NCBI RefSeq assembly: GCF_020297055.1
Contig: NZ_JAIXCQ010000017.1
Span: forward strand, 1-64,000
Length of the DNA: 64,000 nt
Source: Isoptericola luteus
GTDB taxonomy: Bacteria; Actinomycetota; Actinomycetes; Actinomycetales; Cellulomonadaceae
Direction of reading: 5' to 3'
Shown here: in pieces, positions 52,776 through 61,838 of the stretch
Position numbering within the stretch: position 1 is the stretch's first letter
Layout: each line of letters starts with the position of its first letter
Notes under the pieces: generated by a model
What the model was told of the DNA's origin: nothing
Database searches by the model: none
What the model saw: the letters and a program-made list of their open reading frames with translations, nothing else
Made by a program: the position numbers and the translations under genes

Positions 52776-54157
52776 CAGGCCTCCTCCCCAGCCAATGCTT
52801 CGGCGAGCCGCGTCAGCCGCGACCACGCCTCGGGTGCCGGCGTCTGGTCCGTCATCGCCTGCTGCAGGAAGCCGTTGATCGCGGCCTCGTGCTCCAGCGC
52901 GGCGTCGACGAGCCGGTCCGTGCCGGTCTTGTAGGCGCCGATGTCGAGGACGTCCTGCGCCTTGCGCCGCGCGGCGAGCACCTTGCGCAGCGTCAGGGCG
53001 ACCGAGCGCTGCTCCGCCGTCGTGACGCGCGACGCGACGCGCGAGATCGACCCGAGCGGGTCGACGGCCGGGTAGTGACCGGTCACCGCGATCGCACGGT
53101 CCAGCACGACGTGCCCGTCGAGGACGGAGCGCGCCTGGTCGGCGATCGGCTCGTTGTGGTCGTCGCCGTCGACCAGGACCGTGTAGATCCCGGTGACGGA
53201 CCCGGTCGGGCCGGTGCCGGCACGCTCGAGCAGGCTCGCCATGAGCGAGAAGGTCGACGGCGGGTAGCCGCGCGTCGCGGGCGGCTCGCCCACCGACAGC
53301 CCGATCTCGCGCTGAGCCATGGACACGCGGGTCAGGGAGTCCATCATGAGGACGACGTGCTTGCCGGCGTCCCGGAACGACTCCGCGATCCGGGTCGCGG
53401 TGAACGCGGCCCGGCGGCGCATCATCGCCGGCTCGTCGGAGGTCGCGACGACCACGACGGAGCGCGCGAGGCCCTCGGGACCGAGGTCGTCCTCGAGGAA
53501 CTCGCGCACCTCGCGACCGCGCTCGCCCACGAGGGCGATGACGGAGACCTCGGCATCGGTACCGCGCGCGACCATCGACAGCAGCGACGACTTGCCGACG
53601 CCGGACCCGGCGAACAGGCCGATGCGCTGGCCGCGGCCGAGCGTGGTGAGCGTGTCGAGGACGCGCACCCCCGTGGTCAGCGGGGTGTCGATGCGGGCGC
53701 GGTCCATCGCCGAGGGTGCCTCGTTGTCGACCGGGACCCGGGCGCCGCTGTCGAGGGGCCCCAGGCCGTCGACCGGACGCCCGAGGGCGTCGATCACCCG
53801 TCCGAACAGCCCGCGGCCGGTCGGCACGACGACGCCGCTGCCGTTCGTGCGCACGGGGTCGCCGGCGCCGATCCCGGACAGCCGCCCGAGCGGCATGCAG
53901 CGCGCGCGCCCCTCGGCGGTGGCCACGACCTCCGCGTCGACGGCGTTCGGGGCGGAGCCCACCTGCACCAGGTCACCGATCGCGCAGCGCAGCCCGGCGA
54001 CCTCGATGCTCAGCCCGACCGCCGACGTGACGACCCCTACCCGCTCGGGGCGGGCGGCGGAGAGCAGCGCGTCGAACGCGCGCGGCCGGGTCCGTGACGG
54101 CACCCACCCGGCGCTCGGGCGGGCGGTGGTCCCGGTGGCCGTCGTCGTGGCGGTCAC
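52775..54157 (-). CDS. fliI: Flagellum-specific ATPase FliI
   Basis: 460 residues. The beta-barrel N-terminal domain is followed by Walker A (GLFAGSGVGKSSLL), ALVGERGREVREFLEDDLG, and Walker B region VVLMMDSLTRVSMAQREIGLSVGEPPATRGYPPS, the F-type ATPase family signature. It energises substrate unfolding at the export gate. GTG start at 54157 overlaps fliH by four bases. Confidence 0.96.
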   Translation of the reverse strand: MTATTTATGTTARPSAGWVPSRTRPRAFDALLSAARPERVGVVTSAVGLSIEVAGLRCAIGDLVQVGSAPNAVDAEVVATAEGRARCMPLGRLSGIGAGDPVRTNGSGVVVPTGRGLFGRVIDALGRPVDGLGPLDSGARVPVDNEAPSAMDRARIDTPLTTGVRVLDTLTTLGRGQRIGLFAGSGVGKSSLLSMVARGTDAEVSVIALVGERGREVREFLEDDLGPEGLARSVVVVATSDEPAMMRRRAAFTATRIAESFRDAGKHVVLMMDSLTRVSMAQREIGLSVGEPPATRGYPPSTFSLMASLLERAGTGPTGSVTGIYTVLVDGDDHNEPIADQARSVLDGHVVLDRAIAVTGHYPAVDPLGSISRVASRVTTAEQRSVALTLRKVLAARRKAQDVLDIGAYKTGTDRLVDAALEHEAAINGFLQQAMTDQTPAPEAWSRLTRLAEALAGEEA

Positions 54158-54807
54158 GAGGCACTTCCGGCGTCGCCGCGGTCGTCCAGGGCCGCGCGGG
54201 CCCGCTCGACGGCGGTGCGCACGCGGGCGTCGAGGAATCCTTGCTCGAGCTCGGCCACCGCGTCGCCGGGCCGCAGCGTCCGGTCGGGCACGAGCGGCAC
54301 GTCCGCGACGCCCGTATCGGCCAGGAGCTGCACGTCGTCCGGGTGCAGGCGCACCGCCACGACGGCGCCCTGCGGGTCGGAGGTCGCCCGGGCCAGGGCG
54401 GCGTGCGCGGCGTGGGGAGGGTCGGCGAGGTGGACCCCGACGATGGCTTCCGCCAGGTCGAGGGCGCCCGCCAGCACGGCGTCCTGCGCCTCGGTGACGA
54501 CCGGCACGGTCCGCTCGGTGAGGGAGCGGGCCGCCGCGTCGAGCAGCTGCCGGGCGCGCGCGGTGCGCTCCGTGTGCTCCGCCGCCCGCCGCTCGTCCTG
54601 CGCGGTGAGCCTGGCGCGGAGCGCGGCAGCCTCCTCCCGCGCGGCGCGGGCGCCCGCGGCGTAACCCGCCGCGTACCCGCGGGCGGAGGCCGAGGCCTCC
54701 AGCCGCGCGAGGTGCGTGCCGGGCAGCACCGGCGCCACCTGCGGCACGAAGGTGCCGGTGGTCTGGTGGTCCGCCGCCCGGTGGGCGGCGACGAAGTCAG
54801 TAGACAA
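54154..54807 (-). CDS. fliH: Flagellar export protein FliH
   Basis: 217 residues. An Ala/Arg/Glu-rich coiled coil (YAAGYAAGARAAREEAAALRARL) precedes the C-terminal V-type-ATPase-E-like domain (AVVAVRLHPDDVQLLADTGVADVPLVPDRTLRPGDAVAELEQGFLDARV). FliH regulates FliI. It overlaps both fliG and fliI. Confidence 0.92.
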   Translation of the reverse strand: MSTDFVAAHRAADHQTTGTFVPQVAPVLPGTHLARLEASASARGYAAGYAAGARAAREEAAALRARLTAQDERRAAEHTERTARARQLLDAAARSLTERTVPVVTEAQDAVLAGALDLAEAIVGVHLADPPHAAHAALARATSDPQGAVVAVRLHPDDVQLLADTGVADVPLVPDRTLRPGDAVAELEQGFLDARVRTAVERARAALDDRGDAGSAS

Positions 54808-55894
54808 GCTCGTCCTCCTCCGTGCGGTGGATGGTGATCTTGTCCTCGGACTCCAGGTCGCGGACGATGCGCACGATGTCGGCGCGCGCCTCCTCCACCT
54901 GGCTCATGCGCACTCCGCCGAGGCCCGCGGTCTCGTCCTCGAGGACGGCGCGGTTGCGCTCGGAGATGTTCGCCGTGATCGTGTCGACGACCCGGCGGCT
55001 GGTGCCCTTCATGGCGAGCGCGAGCACGGCCATCTCGACGCCGCGCAGGATCGTCTGCACGTCGCGCGCGTCGAACGACGCGATGTCCTCGAAGGTGAGC
55101 ATGCGCGAGCGGACCTCTTCGGCCAGCATCGGGTCACGGGCCTCCAGCCCGTCCAGGAGCGCCTTCTCGGTGGCCACGTCGGCGCGGTTGATGATGTCGA
55201 CCAGAGGCTGGACGCCGCCGACGGTCTCGGCCGGCTGGCGCGGGGCGATGCTGGCGCCCATCCGGGTGCGGAACTGCTCGGAGACGAGCTTCACCGCGTC
55301 GGGGGACGCCGTGCCCATCGTGGCGAGCGCCTGGGCGACGTCGGTGCGGTAGTCGTCCGCCAGGTTCGCGAGCACGGCCGACGCCGCGTGCGGCCCCAGG
55401 TGCGCGAGCACGAGGGCGACGGTCTGCGGGTGCTCGCCGTCCAGCAGCGAGACGATCTGACCGGGGTCGGTCCCGTCCAGGTACTCGAAGGCCTTGCCCT
55501 GCATGCTCGTCACCAGGCGGTCGACCATCTCGGCAGCCCGATCGGCACCCAGGGACGCCTCGAGCAGCCCGACGGCGAAGTCCTTGCCGCCGCGAGGGCG
55601 GGGGCTGCCGGACAGCGCCATGTCGTAGAACTCGTCGAGCGCCGCGACGGCGAGCACGTCGTCGACGACCTGGGTGCGCATGATCTCGGCCGCCACCTCG
55701 CCGGCCTCGTCCTCGGAGAACAGCGACATGATCGTCGCGGCGTGCTCCTGGCTCATCTGCATGAGGACCAGGGCGACCTTCTGGACGCCCGTCATCGAGG
55801 CGATCTTGCGCACGAGGGCGGGTGACGGCCCGGACTCGGCGACGACGGCGGGAAGCACCGTCGTCGCGTCGGCGGGGGACGTGGCGACGCTCAT
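54797..55894 (-). CDS. fliG: Flagellar motor switch protein FliG
   Basis: 365 residues. N-terminal, middle and C-terminal domains are complete. The EHPQT motif is in LLDGEHPQTVALVLAHLGP, and the torque helix region has MLTFEDIASFDARDVQTILRGVEMAVLALAMKGTSRRVVDTITANISERNRAVLEDE. It links the MS ring to the stators. The ATG at 55894 overlaps the fliF stop by four bases. Confidence 0.96.
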   Translation of the reverse strand: MSVATSPADATTVLPAVVAESGPSPALVRKIASMTGVQKVALVLMQMSQEHAATIMSLFSEDEAGEVAAEIMRTQVVDDVLAVAALDEFYDMALSGSPRPRGGKDFAVGLLEASLGADRAAEMVDRLVTSMQGKAFEYLDGTDPGQIVSLLDGEHPQTVALVLAHLGPHAASAVLANLADDYRTDVAQALATMGTASPDAVKLVSEQFRTRMGASIAPRQPAETVGGVQPLVDIINRADVATEKALLDGLEARDPMLAEEVRSRMLTFEDIASFDARDVQTILRGVEMAVLALAMKGTSRRVVDTITANISERNRAVLEDETAGLGGVRMSQVEEARADIVRIVRDLESEDKITIHRTEEDELVY

Positions 55895-57510
55895 CGGGTC
55901 ACCCCCGCCCGGCCCTCGGTGAGCAGCCCCCGCAGGTACTCCGCGGTCTTGTCCGGGTCGGCCGCGGCGAGCGCGTCCACCTCGGCGCGGCGCTGGTCCA
56001 CGTCGGTCATGCGCGCCACCGGCGGCTGGATCGCCGGGCGCGGGGGCGCCGGCGGGAGCTCGGGAGCGAGCCCGTCGCCCGCGGTCAGAGCCGCGAGGTC
56101 GTCTCCGCTCGCGAGCGCGAGGGCGTCCGCGTCGATCGACTCGCGACGCTCCCGGCGCCGCTGGCTGCGGCTGCGAAGCAGGCCGATCACGACCAGCAGG
56201 AGCAGGACGAGCGCGACGCCGCCGACGACCAGGTTGCGCACGAACGCCTCCTGGCGCTCGGCCTCGGCCGCCGCATCGGCCGCCGCGAGCGCCGCCTGGG
56301 CCTCGTCCGCGGCGCTCGTGTCGAACGGCAGGATCTCGACCTCGACCACATCGCCGCGCTCGTCGTCGATCCCCGCCGCGGTGGACACCAGGGCGGTGAC
56401 CGCCTCGGCGTCGAGCGTCCCGGCCGCGTCGGAGTCCACCGCGACGGACACGTTCTGCCGCGTCAGCGCGCCGGCGGGCGTCGTCGTCGTCTCGGTGACC
56501 TTGTCGACGGCGTTGTTCCGCGTCGCCTTCTCGGACGTGTAGTTGCTGCCCGCGGCGCCTCCGCCGGGGACGGCGATGTTGTCGGGGCCGAGCACGCCGG
56601 CCTCTCCCCCGGCGCCGCCCGTGTAGCCCTCGGTGCTCGTCGACTCGCTGAGCACCGGTTCGCCCTCGGGGGCGGTGAAGCTCTCGGCGAGCCGCTCCGA
56701 GCTCGACTGGTCGATCTCGGCGGTGACGGCCACGGTCGCGTTGCCGGGGCCGACGACGCGGTCGAGCAGCGTCTGCACCTGGCCGGCGACCCGGTCCTCG
56801 TACTCGGCGGCCTGCGTCCCCGAGGAGCGCGTCCCGACGCCCACCTCGGACAGCACCTCTCCGTCCGCGTCGACGACGGCGACGTCCGTGGGCGCCATGC
56901 CGTCGATCGAGGCCGACACGAGGTGGACGACCGCCTCGACGTCGTCGGTCTCGAGCTGCTTGCCGTGCGACGGCTGGAGGAACACGGAGGCCGTCGGCTT
57001 CCCCTTCTCGTCGACGAAGACCGTCTCCTCGGGGATGGCGAGCTGCACGGTGGCCGTCTCGACGACGTCCATCGCGGAGATGGTGCGCGCCAGCTCGCCC
57101 TCGAGGGCGCGCTTGTACGTGACGTCCTGCTGGAACTCGCTGGAGGTGACGCCCATCTCGTCGAGCAGGGAGTAGCCACCGACGGGCTCCTCGGCGGGCA
57201 GGCCCGCGGCGGCCGCCGCGAGGCGCTGGTCGTAGACCTGCTCCTCGGGGACCATGACGGTCGCGCCGCCGTCGGACAGCTCGTAGGGGACGCCGGAGGA
57301 CTGGAGCTGCTCGACGATCGCCGAGGCGTCCGCGCTGGACAGCCCCGAATAGAGCGGCGAGTAGCTGGGGCGCGTCACCCACATGACGAGTGCCACCACG
57401 GCGACCGCGAGGATCGCCAGGGCGAGCACCGCCAGCGTGCGCTGCGCGATGGTGAAGTCGCGGACGGCGCCGAAGGCGCGGCCGAGCGAGGACTTGATCT
57501 TCTCGGGCAT
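55891..57510 (-). CDS. fliF: Flagellar MS-ring protein FliF
   Basis: 539 residues. Two membrane helices (about residues 20-40 and 430-450) flank the periplasmic-type YscJ/FliF ring domains, including GLPAEEPVGGYSLLDEMGVTSSEFQQDVTYKRALEGELARTISAMDVVETATVQLAIPEETVF. The C-terminus, which binds FliG, is in the cytoplasm. It is the base on which the motor assembles. Confidence 0.96.
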   Translation of the reverse strand: MPEKIKSSLGRAFGAVRDFTIAQRTLAVLALAILAVAVVALVMWVTRPSYSPLYSGLSSADASAIVEQLQSSGVPYELSDGGATVMVPEEQVYDQRLAAAAAGLPAEEPVGGYSLLDEMGVTSSEFQQDVTYKRALEGELARTISAMDVVETATVQLAIPEETVFVDEKGKPTASVFLQPSHGKQLETDDVEAVVHLVSASIDGMAPTDVAVVDADGEVLSEVGVGTRSSGTQAAEYEDRVAGQVQTLLDRVVGPGNATVAVTAEIDQSSSERLAESFTAPEGEPVLSESTSTEGYTGGAGGEAGVLGPDNIAVPGGGAAGSNYTSEKATRNNAVDKVTETTTTPAGALTRQNVSVAVDSDAAGTLDAEAVTALVSTAAGIDDERGDVVEVEILPFDTSAADEAQAALAAADAAAEAERQEAFVRNLVVGGVALVLLLLVVIGLLRSRSQRRRERRESIDADALALASGDDLAALTAGDGLAPELPPAPPRPAIQPPVARMTDVDQRRAEVDALAAADPDKTAEYLRGLLTEGRAGVTR

Positions 57511-57511
57511 G

Positions 57512-57835
57512 TCAGGCCTGCATCCTCATGATCTCGTTGAACGCGTCGACCGCCTTGTTGCGCACGGTGGCGACGAGCTCGAGGGTCGTCTGGGCGCGGG
57601 TCGCGGCGAGCGTGGCCTCGTGGACGTTCTTGAGGTCGCCGGTGACGGCGGCGATCGCCAGCTCGTTCGCGGTTCCCTGCAGCTGCTGGGTGCCGTCGAC
57701 CGCGGACCCGAGCACCTGCGCGAAGTCGGAGGCGCCGGTGGGCGACGCGGAGGACGGGGCGACGGAGCTCTCGGCGGCGGAGAGGTAGCCGGTCGCGGTG
57801 GTGGCCTCGACGGGGGTGATGGGCGTGAGGGGCAT
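57512..57835 (-). CDS. fliE: Flagellar hook-basal body protein FliE
   Basis: 107 residues from the ATG at 57835. The conserved C-terminal region is FAQVLGSAVDGTQQLQGTANELAIAAVTGDLKNVHEATLAATRAQTTLELVATVRNKAVDAFNEIMRMQ. It connects the MS ring to the rod. It lies 1 base before fliF and 5 after flgC. Confidence 0.95.
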   Translation of the reverse strand: MPLTPITPVEATTATGYLSAAESSVAPSSASPTGASDFAQVLGSAVDGTQQLQGTANELAIAAVTGDLKNVHEATLAATRAQTTLELVATVRNKAVDAFNEIMRMQA

Positions 57836-57840
57836 CGTGG

Positions 57841-58233
57841 TCACTTCCCGATCTGCAGGGCTGCTTCGTAGGCGGTCTTCGCGCGGTCCACGACGGCGGC
57901 GCTCGCCTGGTACCCGCGCTGGGCGAGGATGAGGCTGCCCATCTGCTCGGACATGTCGATGTCCGGGTAGCGCACGTAGCCGTCCTCGTCGGCGAGCGGG
58001 TGGTCCGGCTCGTAGGTGATCCGCCCCTCGGCGCTGCCGAACGCGGCGCCGGCGACGTACGCGCCCGGGTCGTCCGCCGTGCCCTCGGTCGCGAGGACGT
58101 AGCGGGCCCGGAAGGCCTCGTCGTCGGTGGACGTGACGGTGTTGACGTTCGCGATGTTGTCCGCGACGGCGTCCAGCCACTTGCGGTGCAGGGACAGGCC
58201 GGTGCCGGCGATCCCCAGGGCGTCGTACGTCAT
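57841..58233 (-). CDS. flgC: Flagellar basal-body rod protein FlgC
   Basis: 130 residues. It shows the rod signature LGIAGTGLSLHRKWLDAVADNIANVNTV and the C-terminal VRYPDIDMSEQMGSLILAQRGYQASAAVVDRAKTAYEAAL. It is exported and forms part of the rod. It lies 1 base after flgB. Confidence 0.95.
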   Translation of the reverse strand: MTYDALGIAGTGLSLHRKWLDAVADNIANVNTVTSTDDEAFRARYVLATEGTADDPGAYVAGAAFGSAEGRITYEPDHPLADEDGYVRYPDIDMSEQMGSLILAQRGYQASAAVVDRAKTAYEAALQIGK

Positions 58234-58234
58234 G

Positions 58235-58576
58235 TCAGGCCGTCCTCATCGCGGCCCGCAGGGCGGCGGCCTCGCCGCCCACGGCCTGCGTCGCGAACTG
58301 GTAGCGGAGCACCGTGTCGATGTTCGAGATCGTCTCGGTGTCGAGGTTGACGTTCGAGCCGTCGAGCTGCGTCGGCTCGAGGGAGCGCGACACGGTCGGG
58401 CGCACGTCGCCGTCGCCGTCGCCGACGGAGGCTGCGAGCGCCTCCTCGAACTGCACGCGCTTGGCGGTGTAGCCGGGCGTGTTGATGTTGGCGACGTTCT
58501 CCGCGATCGCGCTCTGGCGGGCGGACAGCCCGTCGAGCGCGCTCTGGAGCGCCAGGGAGGTGACGGAGTCGAACAT
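58235..58576 (-). CDS. flgB: Flagellar basal-body rod protein FlgB
   Basis: 113 residues from the ATG at 58576. It shows the rod motif ALQSALDGLSARQSAIAENVANINTPGYTAKRVQFEEAL and a C-terminal helix. It is the first gene of the long flgB-motB unit. A GCATAGG box lies 103 bases upstream, in a gene-free 139-base stretch that follows the FliT-like gene. Confidence 0.95.
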   Translation of the reverse strand: MFDSVTSLALQSALDGLSARQSAIAENVANINTPGYTAKRVQFEEALAASVGDGDGDVRPTVSRSLEPTQLDGSNVNLDTETISNIDTVLRYQFATQAVGGEAAALRAAMRTA

Positions 58577-58678
58577 GGAGGTCTTCCCGTGGTGCTGGGG
58601 TCGGCCGTCCCATGGCCTGCCGGGCGAGCGATCCGTCCTCGCCGTGCGCTTCGCGCTCTTTCTGATCGTCACCCGACC

Positions 58679-58685
58679 CCTATGC
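58679..58685 (-). promoter_or_regulatory. GCATAGG box upstream of flgB
   Basis: Minus strand reads CCCTTGCATAGGGGTC, with CTCA 14 bases further upstream. It lies 103 bases before flgB, the first gene of the largest flagellar unit. Confidence 0.45.
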
Positions 58686-58715
58686 AAGGGCCGGGCGGGT
58701 GAGCCGTGCTCCGGC

Positions 58716-59033
58716 TCAGGCGCAGACGTCCAGGTAGGCCGCCGCCCCCGCGTCGTGCGTCCGGGGCACCTCGGCCAGGGCGCGTGCCTGGCGGCGGTGG
58801 TCCGCCATCTGGGCACGCAGCCGGCCGACGACGTCGCTCAGGTGGTCCAGGACCTCCAGCGCCCGCGGTCGCAGGTCGGCCGGGATCCGGTCCAGGTCCA
58901 GCGGCGGCTCCCAGCCGCACAGCCGCGCGACCATCGCCTCGTCGGCGAGGTCGACGGAACCTGCCGCCATCGCGTCGAGCTCGTCCAGCACGGCCGTCCA
59001 CCGGTCGCGGTCGGCCTCCGCCTCACGCGACAC
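58716..59033 (-). CDS. Small helical protein downstream of fliS, possible FliT-like chaperone
   Basis: 105 residues from a GTG at 59033, which is preceded by GGAGG at 8 bases and overlaps the end of fliS. It is predicted all-helical (DRDRWTAVLDELDAMAAG and RALEVLDHLSDVVGRLRAQMADHRRQARALAEV). The fliD-fliS-fliT order in many bacteria and its size suggest a FliT-type export chaperone for FliD. Sequence alone does not prove it. Confidence 0.6.
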   Translation of the reverse strand: MSREAEADRDRWTAVLDELDAMAAGSVDLADEAMVARLCGWEPPLDLDRIPADLRPRALEVLDHLSDVVGRLRAQMADHRRQARALAEVPRTHDAGAAAYLDVCA

Positions 59034-59439
59034 CGGAGACACCTCCGACCAGGCTCGCGCCCGCGGCGGCGGGGAGCTGGTCGGCGGCCTGCTGCCAGGC
59101 CTCCTGCAGCGGTAGCACGAGCTCGAGCGCCTCGGCCGTGCGCGCGACGTCGCGGCCGACGTTCGCGGCCACGAGCGCCTCGTGCACGTAGACGTACAGC
59201 GCGAGGAGGTCCTCGGCACCGTCCCACGCGGTCCGGTCGAGCGAGCCCATCAGCTCGGCGACGATCGCCTGCGCGTGCACCAGCTGGGTGGACGCGGCCG
59301 ACCAGCGCTCCTCGGCCTGCGCCGCCTGCGCGCGGCGCAGGTCGAGCACCAGGCGGTCGTACAGCATGGTGAGCAGCCGGGCAGGGGACGCGGTCAGGAC
59401 GGCGTCGCGCCCGTAGGCGCTCTGGGCGATGTGGGTCAC
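59023..59439 (-). CDS. fliS: Flagellar export chaperone FliS
   Basis: 138 residues from a GTG at 59439. AYGRDAVLTASPARLLTMLYDRLVLDLRRAQAAQ and LLALYVYVHEALVAANVGRDVARTAEALELVLPLQEAWQQA are typical FliS helices. It binds the flagellin C-terminus and prevents early polymerisation. It lies between fliD and the FliT-like gene. Confidence 0.93.
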   Translation of the reverse strand: MTHIAQSAYGRDAVLTASPARLLTMLYDRLVLDLRRAQAAQAEERWSAASTQLVHAQAIVAELMGSLDRTAWDGAEDLLALYVYVHEALVAANVGRDVARTAEALELVLPLQEAWQQAADQLPAAAGASLVGGVSGVA

Positions 59440-59465
59440 GGTCAGTTCCTCAGTGGGGAGGGCGG

Positions 59466-60836
59466 TCAGCTGGACTTCGACGCGTTCATCGAGGCGAGCT
59501 GCCCCGTGAGCCAGTCCTGCTGCGACTGGAGCTGCGCGAGCGACACCTCCATCGCGGTGAACTGCGTGGTGAGGCGGTTGTACCGCTGCTCGAGCCGTGC
59601 GTCCCACGCCAGGATCTGGTCGTCCAGCCGCTTCGCGCTCGTCACCCGGCCCTGGATGGTGGTGGTCAGCAGACCGTCGTACTTGTCGGAGAACGACTCG
59701 GCGGTCTCCTGGACCCGCGTGGCCACGGCGGAGAACCGGGCCATGACGGCGTCCGGGTCGGCGGCGAGGGCGGCGGAGAGCTTGTCGGCGTCGAACGACA
59801 CGTCGCCGTAGCGGGTGATCTCGATGCCGATCGTGGACAGGGAGACGCCGCCGACGGGGTAGGTCAGCGACTCGAGCAGCCCCTGGCGGGCGCTGCGCAC
59901 GACCGACTCGCCGGCCAGCGTCGCGCCCGAGGTGGAGCCGTCGGTGCCGACGGTGACCTTGGTCTGCGCGGCGATGCGCGACAGGACGGCGGAGACGGAG
60001 TCGACGAGCCCCTGGACGACCTTCGCCCGGGCCTCTGGGTCGTCGCCCACGGTCACGGTCACGGCGTCGGTGGTCGGCTTCGAGACGGTGACGTCCACGC
60101 CCGGCAGCACGTCGGTGAGGGTCGTGGACGCCGAGGTGATCGTCTGCTCGGCGGCGGTGCCCGCCCAGAGGCGGACCGACGAGTCGGCGGCGGCCGTCAC
60201 GGTGGCCGCACCCGGTGCGGCCAGCAGGTCGGTGGCCGTGCCGGCGTCGACCTGGGCGGCTGTACCGGCGTGGAAGGAGAAGGCGCTCGCGGCCCCGGTG
60301 TCGGTGGCGGTGAGCTGCAGGCGGTACACCGGCTCGCCGGTCCCCGCGTCGGTCCCGGCCGCGACCTTGACGGCGCGGACGCCGGCGTCGGCCTCGTTGA
60401 TCGCGCTCACGACGTCGTCGAGCGACGTGGAGGCGGCGGTGAGCTCGGTGTGCGAGCCGTCGGAGCCGGTGATGGTGAAGCTGGTGGTCGTCGCCGCGCT
60501 CGTGGCGGCCGTGACCGACTTCTGCGCAGCGGCGACGGTGTCGACGACGATGTCGAGGCTCCCGGCGCCCGCGCCCGCACGGGCGGCGACGGCGACGGAG
60601 TCCGAGGAGCTGGTGGCGGTGAAGAGCGAGAGGGCGTCGGGGCCCGTCAGCTCCTTCGCGGACTTCGCGAGGGCCGCGAGCCGCGTGTTGAGGTCCTGGA
60701 GCGAGCTGATCTCCGACCGCTCGGCCGAGACCTTGGCCTGGAGCTGGAGCTGCGGGATCGACTCGGCGGCGATGAGCTGCTTGACCAGCGCGGCGGTGTC
60801 GATGCCGCTCGCGATTCCGGTGAACGAGATGCTCAT
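59466..60836 (-). CDS. fliD: Flagellar filament cap protein FliD
   Basis: 456 residues. The N-terminal helix (ISFTGIASGIDTAALVKQLIAAESIPQLQLQAKVSAERSEISSLQDLNTRLAAL) and C-terminal coiled coil (SAKRLDDQILAWDARLEQRYNRLTTQFTAMEVSLAQLQSQQDWLTGQLA) are typical. The middle is a Thr/Ala-rich variable outer domain. It caps the filament. It is the first gene of the fliD-fliS-fliT-like unit, preceded by the fliC terminator. Confidence 0.95.
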   Translation of the reverse strand: MSISFTGIASGIDTAALVKQLIAAESIPQLQLQAKVSAERSEISSLQDLNTRLAALAKSAKELTGPDALSLFTATSSSDSVAVAARAGAGAGSLDIVVDTVAAAQKSVTAATSAATTTSFTITGSDGSHTELTAASTSLDDVVSAINEADAGVRAVKVAAGTDAGTGEPVYRLQLTATDTGAASAFSFHAGTAAQVDAGTATDLLAAPGAATVTAAADSSVRLWAGTAAEQTITSASTTLTDVLPGVDVTVSKPTTDAVTVTVGDDPEARAKVVQGLVDSVSAVLSRIAAQTKVTVGTDGSTSGATLAGESVVRSARQGLLESLTYPVGGVSLSTIGIEITRYGDVSFDADKLSAALAADPDAVMARFSAVATRVQETAESFSDKYDGLLTTTIQGRVTSAKRLDDQILAWDARLEQRYNRLTTQFTAMEVSLAQLQSQQDWLTGQLASMNASKSS

Positions 60837-60914
60837 GCGGGCAGCCTCCAGGATGGGACGTCGATCGGGTGGGGGCGACAGAAGGGGTGGGGCGCGCGCC
60901 AGCGCCCGGGTGCC

Positions 60915-60952
60915 GCGGTGGGCGGCGCGGTATGCACCGCACCGCCCACCGC
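60915..60952. terminator. Strong hairpin after fliC
   Basis: Arms 60915-60931 and 60936-60952 are complementary except one position, with an ATGC loop. It begins 18 bases after the fliC stop and should end the flagellin transcript. Confidence 0.88.
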
Positions 60953-60969
60953 AGATGGCTCCGTCAGAC

Positions 60970-61830
60970 TCAGCCGAGGAGCTGGAGAACGCCGGCGGAG
61001 GACTGGTTCGCCTGGGCCAGCATCGCGGTCCCGGCCTGGGCCAGGATGTTGGTCCGCGAGTAGTTCATCATCTCCTTGGCCATGTCGACGTCGCGGATCC
61101 GCGACTCCGCGGCGGTCAGGTTCTCCGCGGCGACGTTGATGTTGGAGATGGCGTACTCGAGACGGTTCTGCGTCGCACCGAGGCCGGAGCGGGCGGTCGA
61201 GACGGCGGTCAGGGCCGTGTCGAGGGTCTCGATGGCGGCCTGGGCACCGGCAGCCGTGGTGACGTCCAGGGAGGTGCCGCCGGCGCCGCCGGCGTCGTAC
61301 ACGCCCGCCTCGATGACGGTCTGCAGGTTGTTGGTGGTCAGGTCGATGGTGATGGTGTTGCCGTCACCGCTGCCCTCGGCACCCACCTGGACGTTCAGGT
61401 CCGCGGCGGTGGTCGACAGCAGGCTGATCCCGTTGAAGTTCGTCGAGTCGACGATGCGGTCGAGCTCGTTGGCGAGCTCGCCGAGCTCCGCGGAGATCGC
61501 CGAGCGGGCGTCGGCGTTGTTGGTGTCGTTGGACGCCTGCACCGACAGGTCGCGCATGCGCTGCAGGATGGACTGGGCCTCGCCCAGGGCGCCCTCAGCG
61601 GTCTGCACGACGCTGATGCCGTCCTGCGCGTTGCGGGCGGCCATCGAGTAGCCACCGGCCTGGGCCTTGAGGCCCTCGGCGATCGAGAGGCCCGCGGCGT
61701 CGTCGGCCGCGCGGTTGATCCGCAGACCCGACGACAGCTTCTCGAGCGACTTGCTCTGGCTGTTCTGGGTGTTGGTGAGGTTCCGGTACGTGTTGAGTGC
61801 CGAGACGTTGGTGTTGACGCTGAAGCCCAT
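60970..61830 (-). CDS. fliC: Flagellin
   Basis: 286 residues from the ATG at 61830, which has GGAGGA upstream. Both conserved ends are intact: MGFSVNTNVSALNTYRNLTNTQNSQSKSLEKLSSGLRINRAADDAAGLSIAEGL and VDMAKEMMNYSRTNILAQAGTAMLAQANQSSAGVLQLL. The central domain is short, so the filament should have a thin outer layer. Codon use is less GC-extreme in places than in its neighbours, as expected for an abundant protein. The leader carries CsrA-type motifs and a CRP-type palindrome lies further upstream. Confidence 0.97.
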   Translation of the reverse strand: MGFSVNTNVSALNTYRNLTNTQNSQSKSLEKLSSGLRINRAADDAAGLSIAEGLKAQAGGYSMAARNAQDGISVVQTAEGALGEAQSILQRMRDLSVQASNDTNNADARSAISAELGELANELDRIVDSTNFNGISLLSTTAADLNVQVGAEGSGDGNTITIDLTTNNLQTVIEAGVYDAGGAGGTSLDVTTAAGAQAAIETLDTALTAVSTARSGLGATQNRLEYAISNINVAAENLTAAESRIRDVDMAKEMMNYSRTNILAQAGTAMLAQANQSSAGVLQLLG

Positions 61831-61838
61831 GATGAAGA

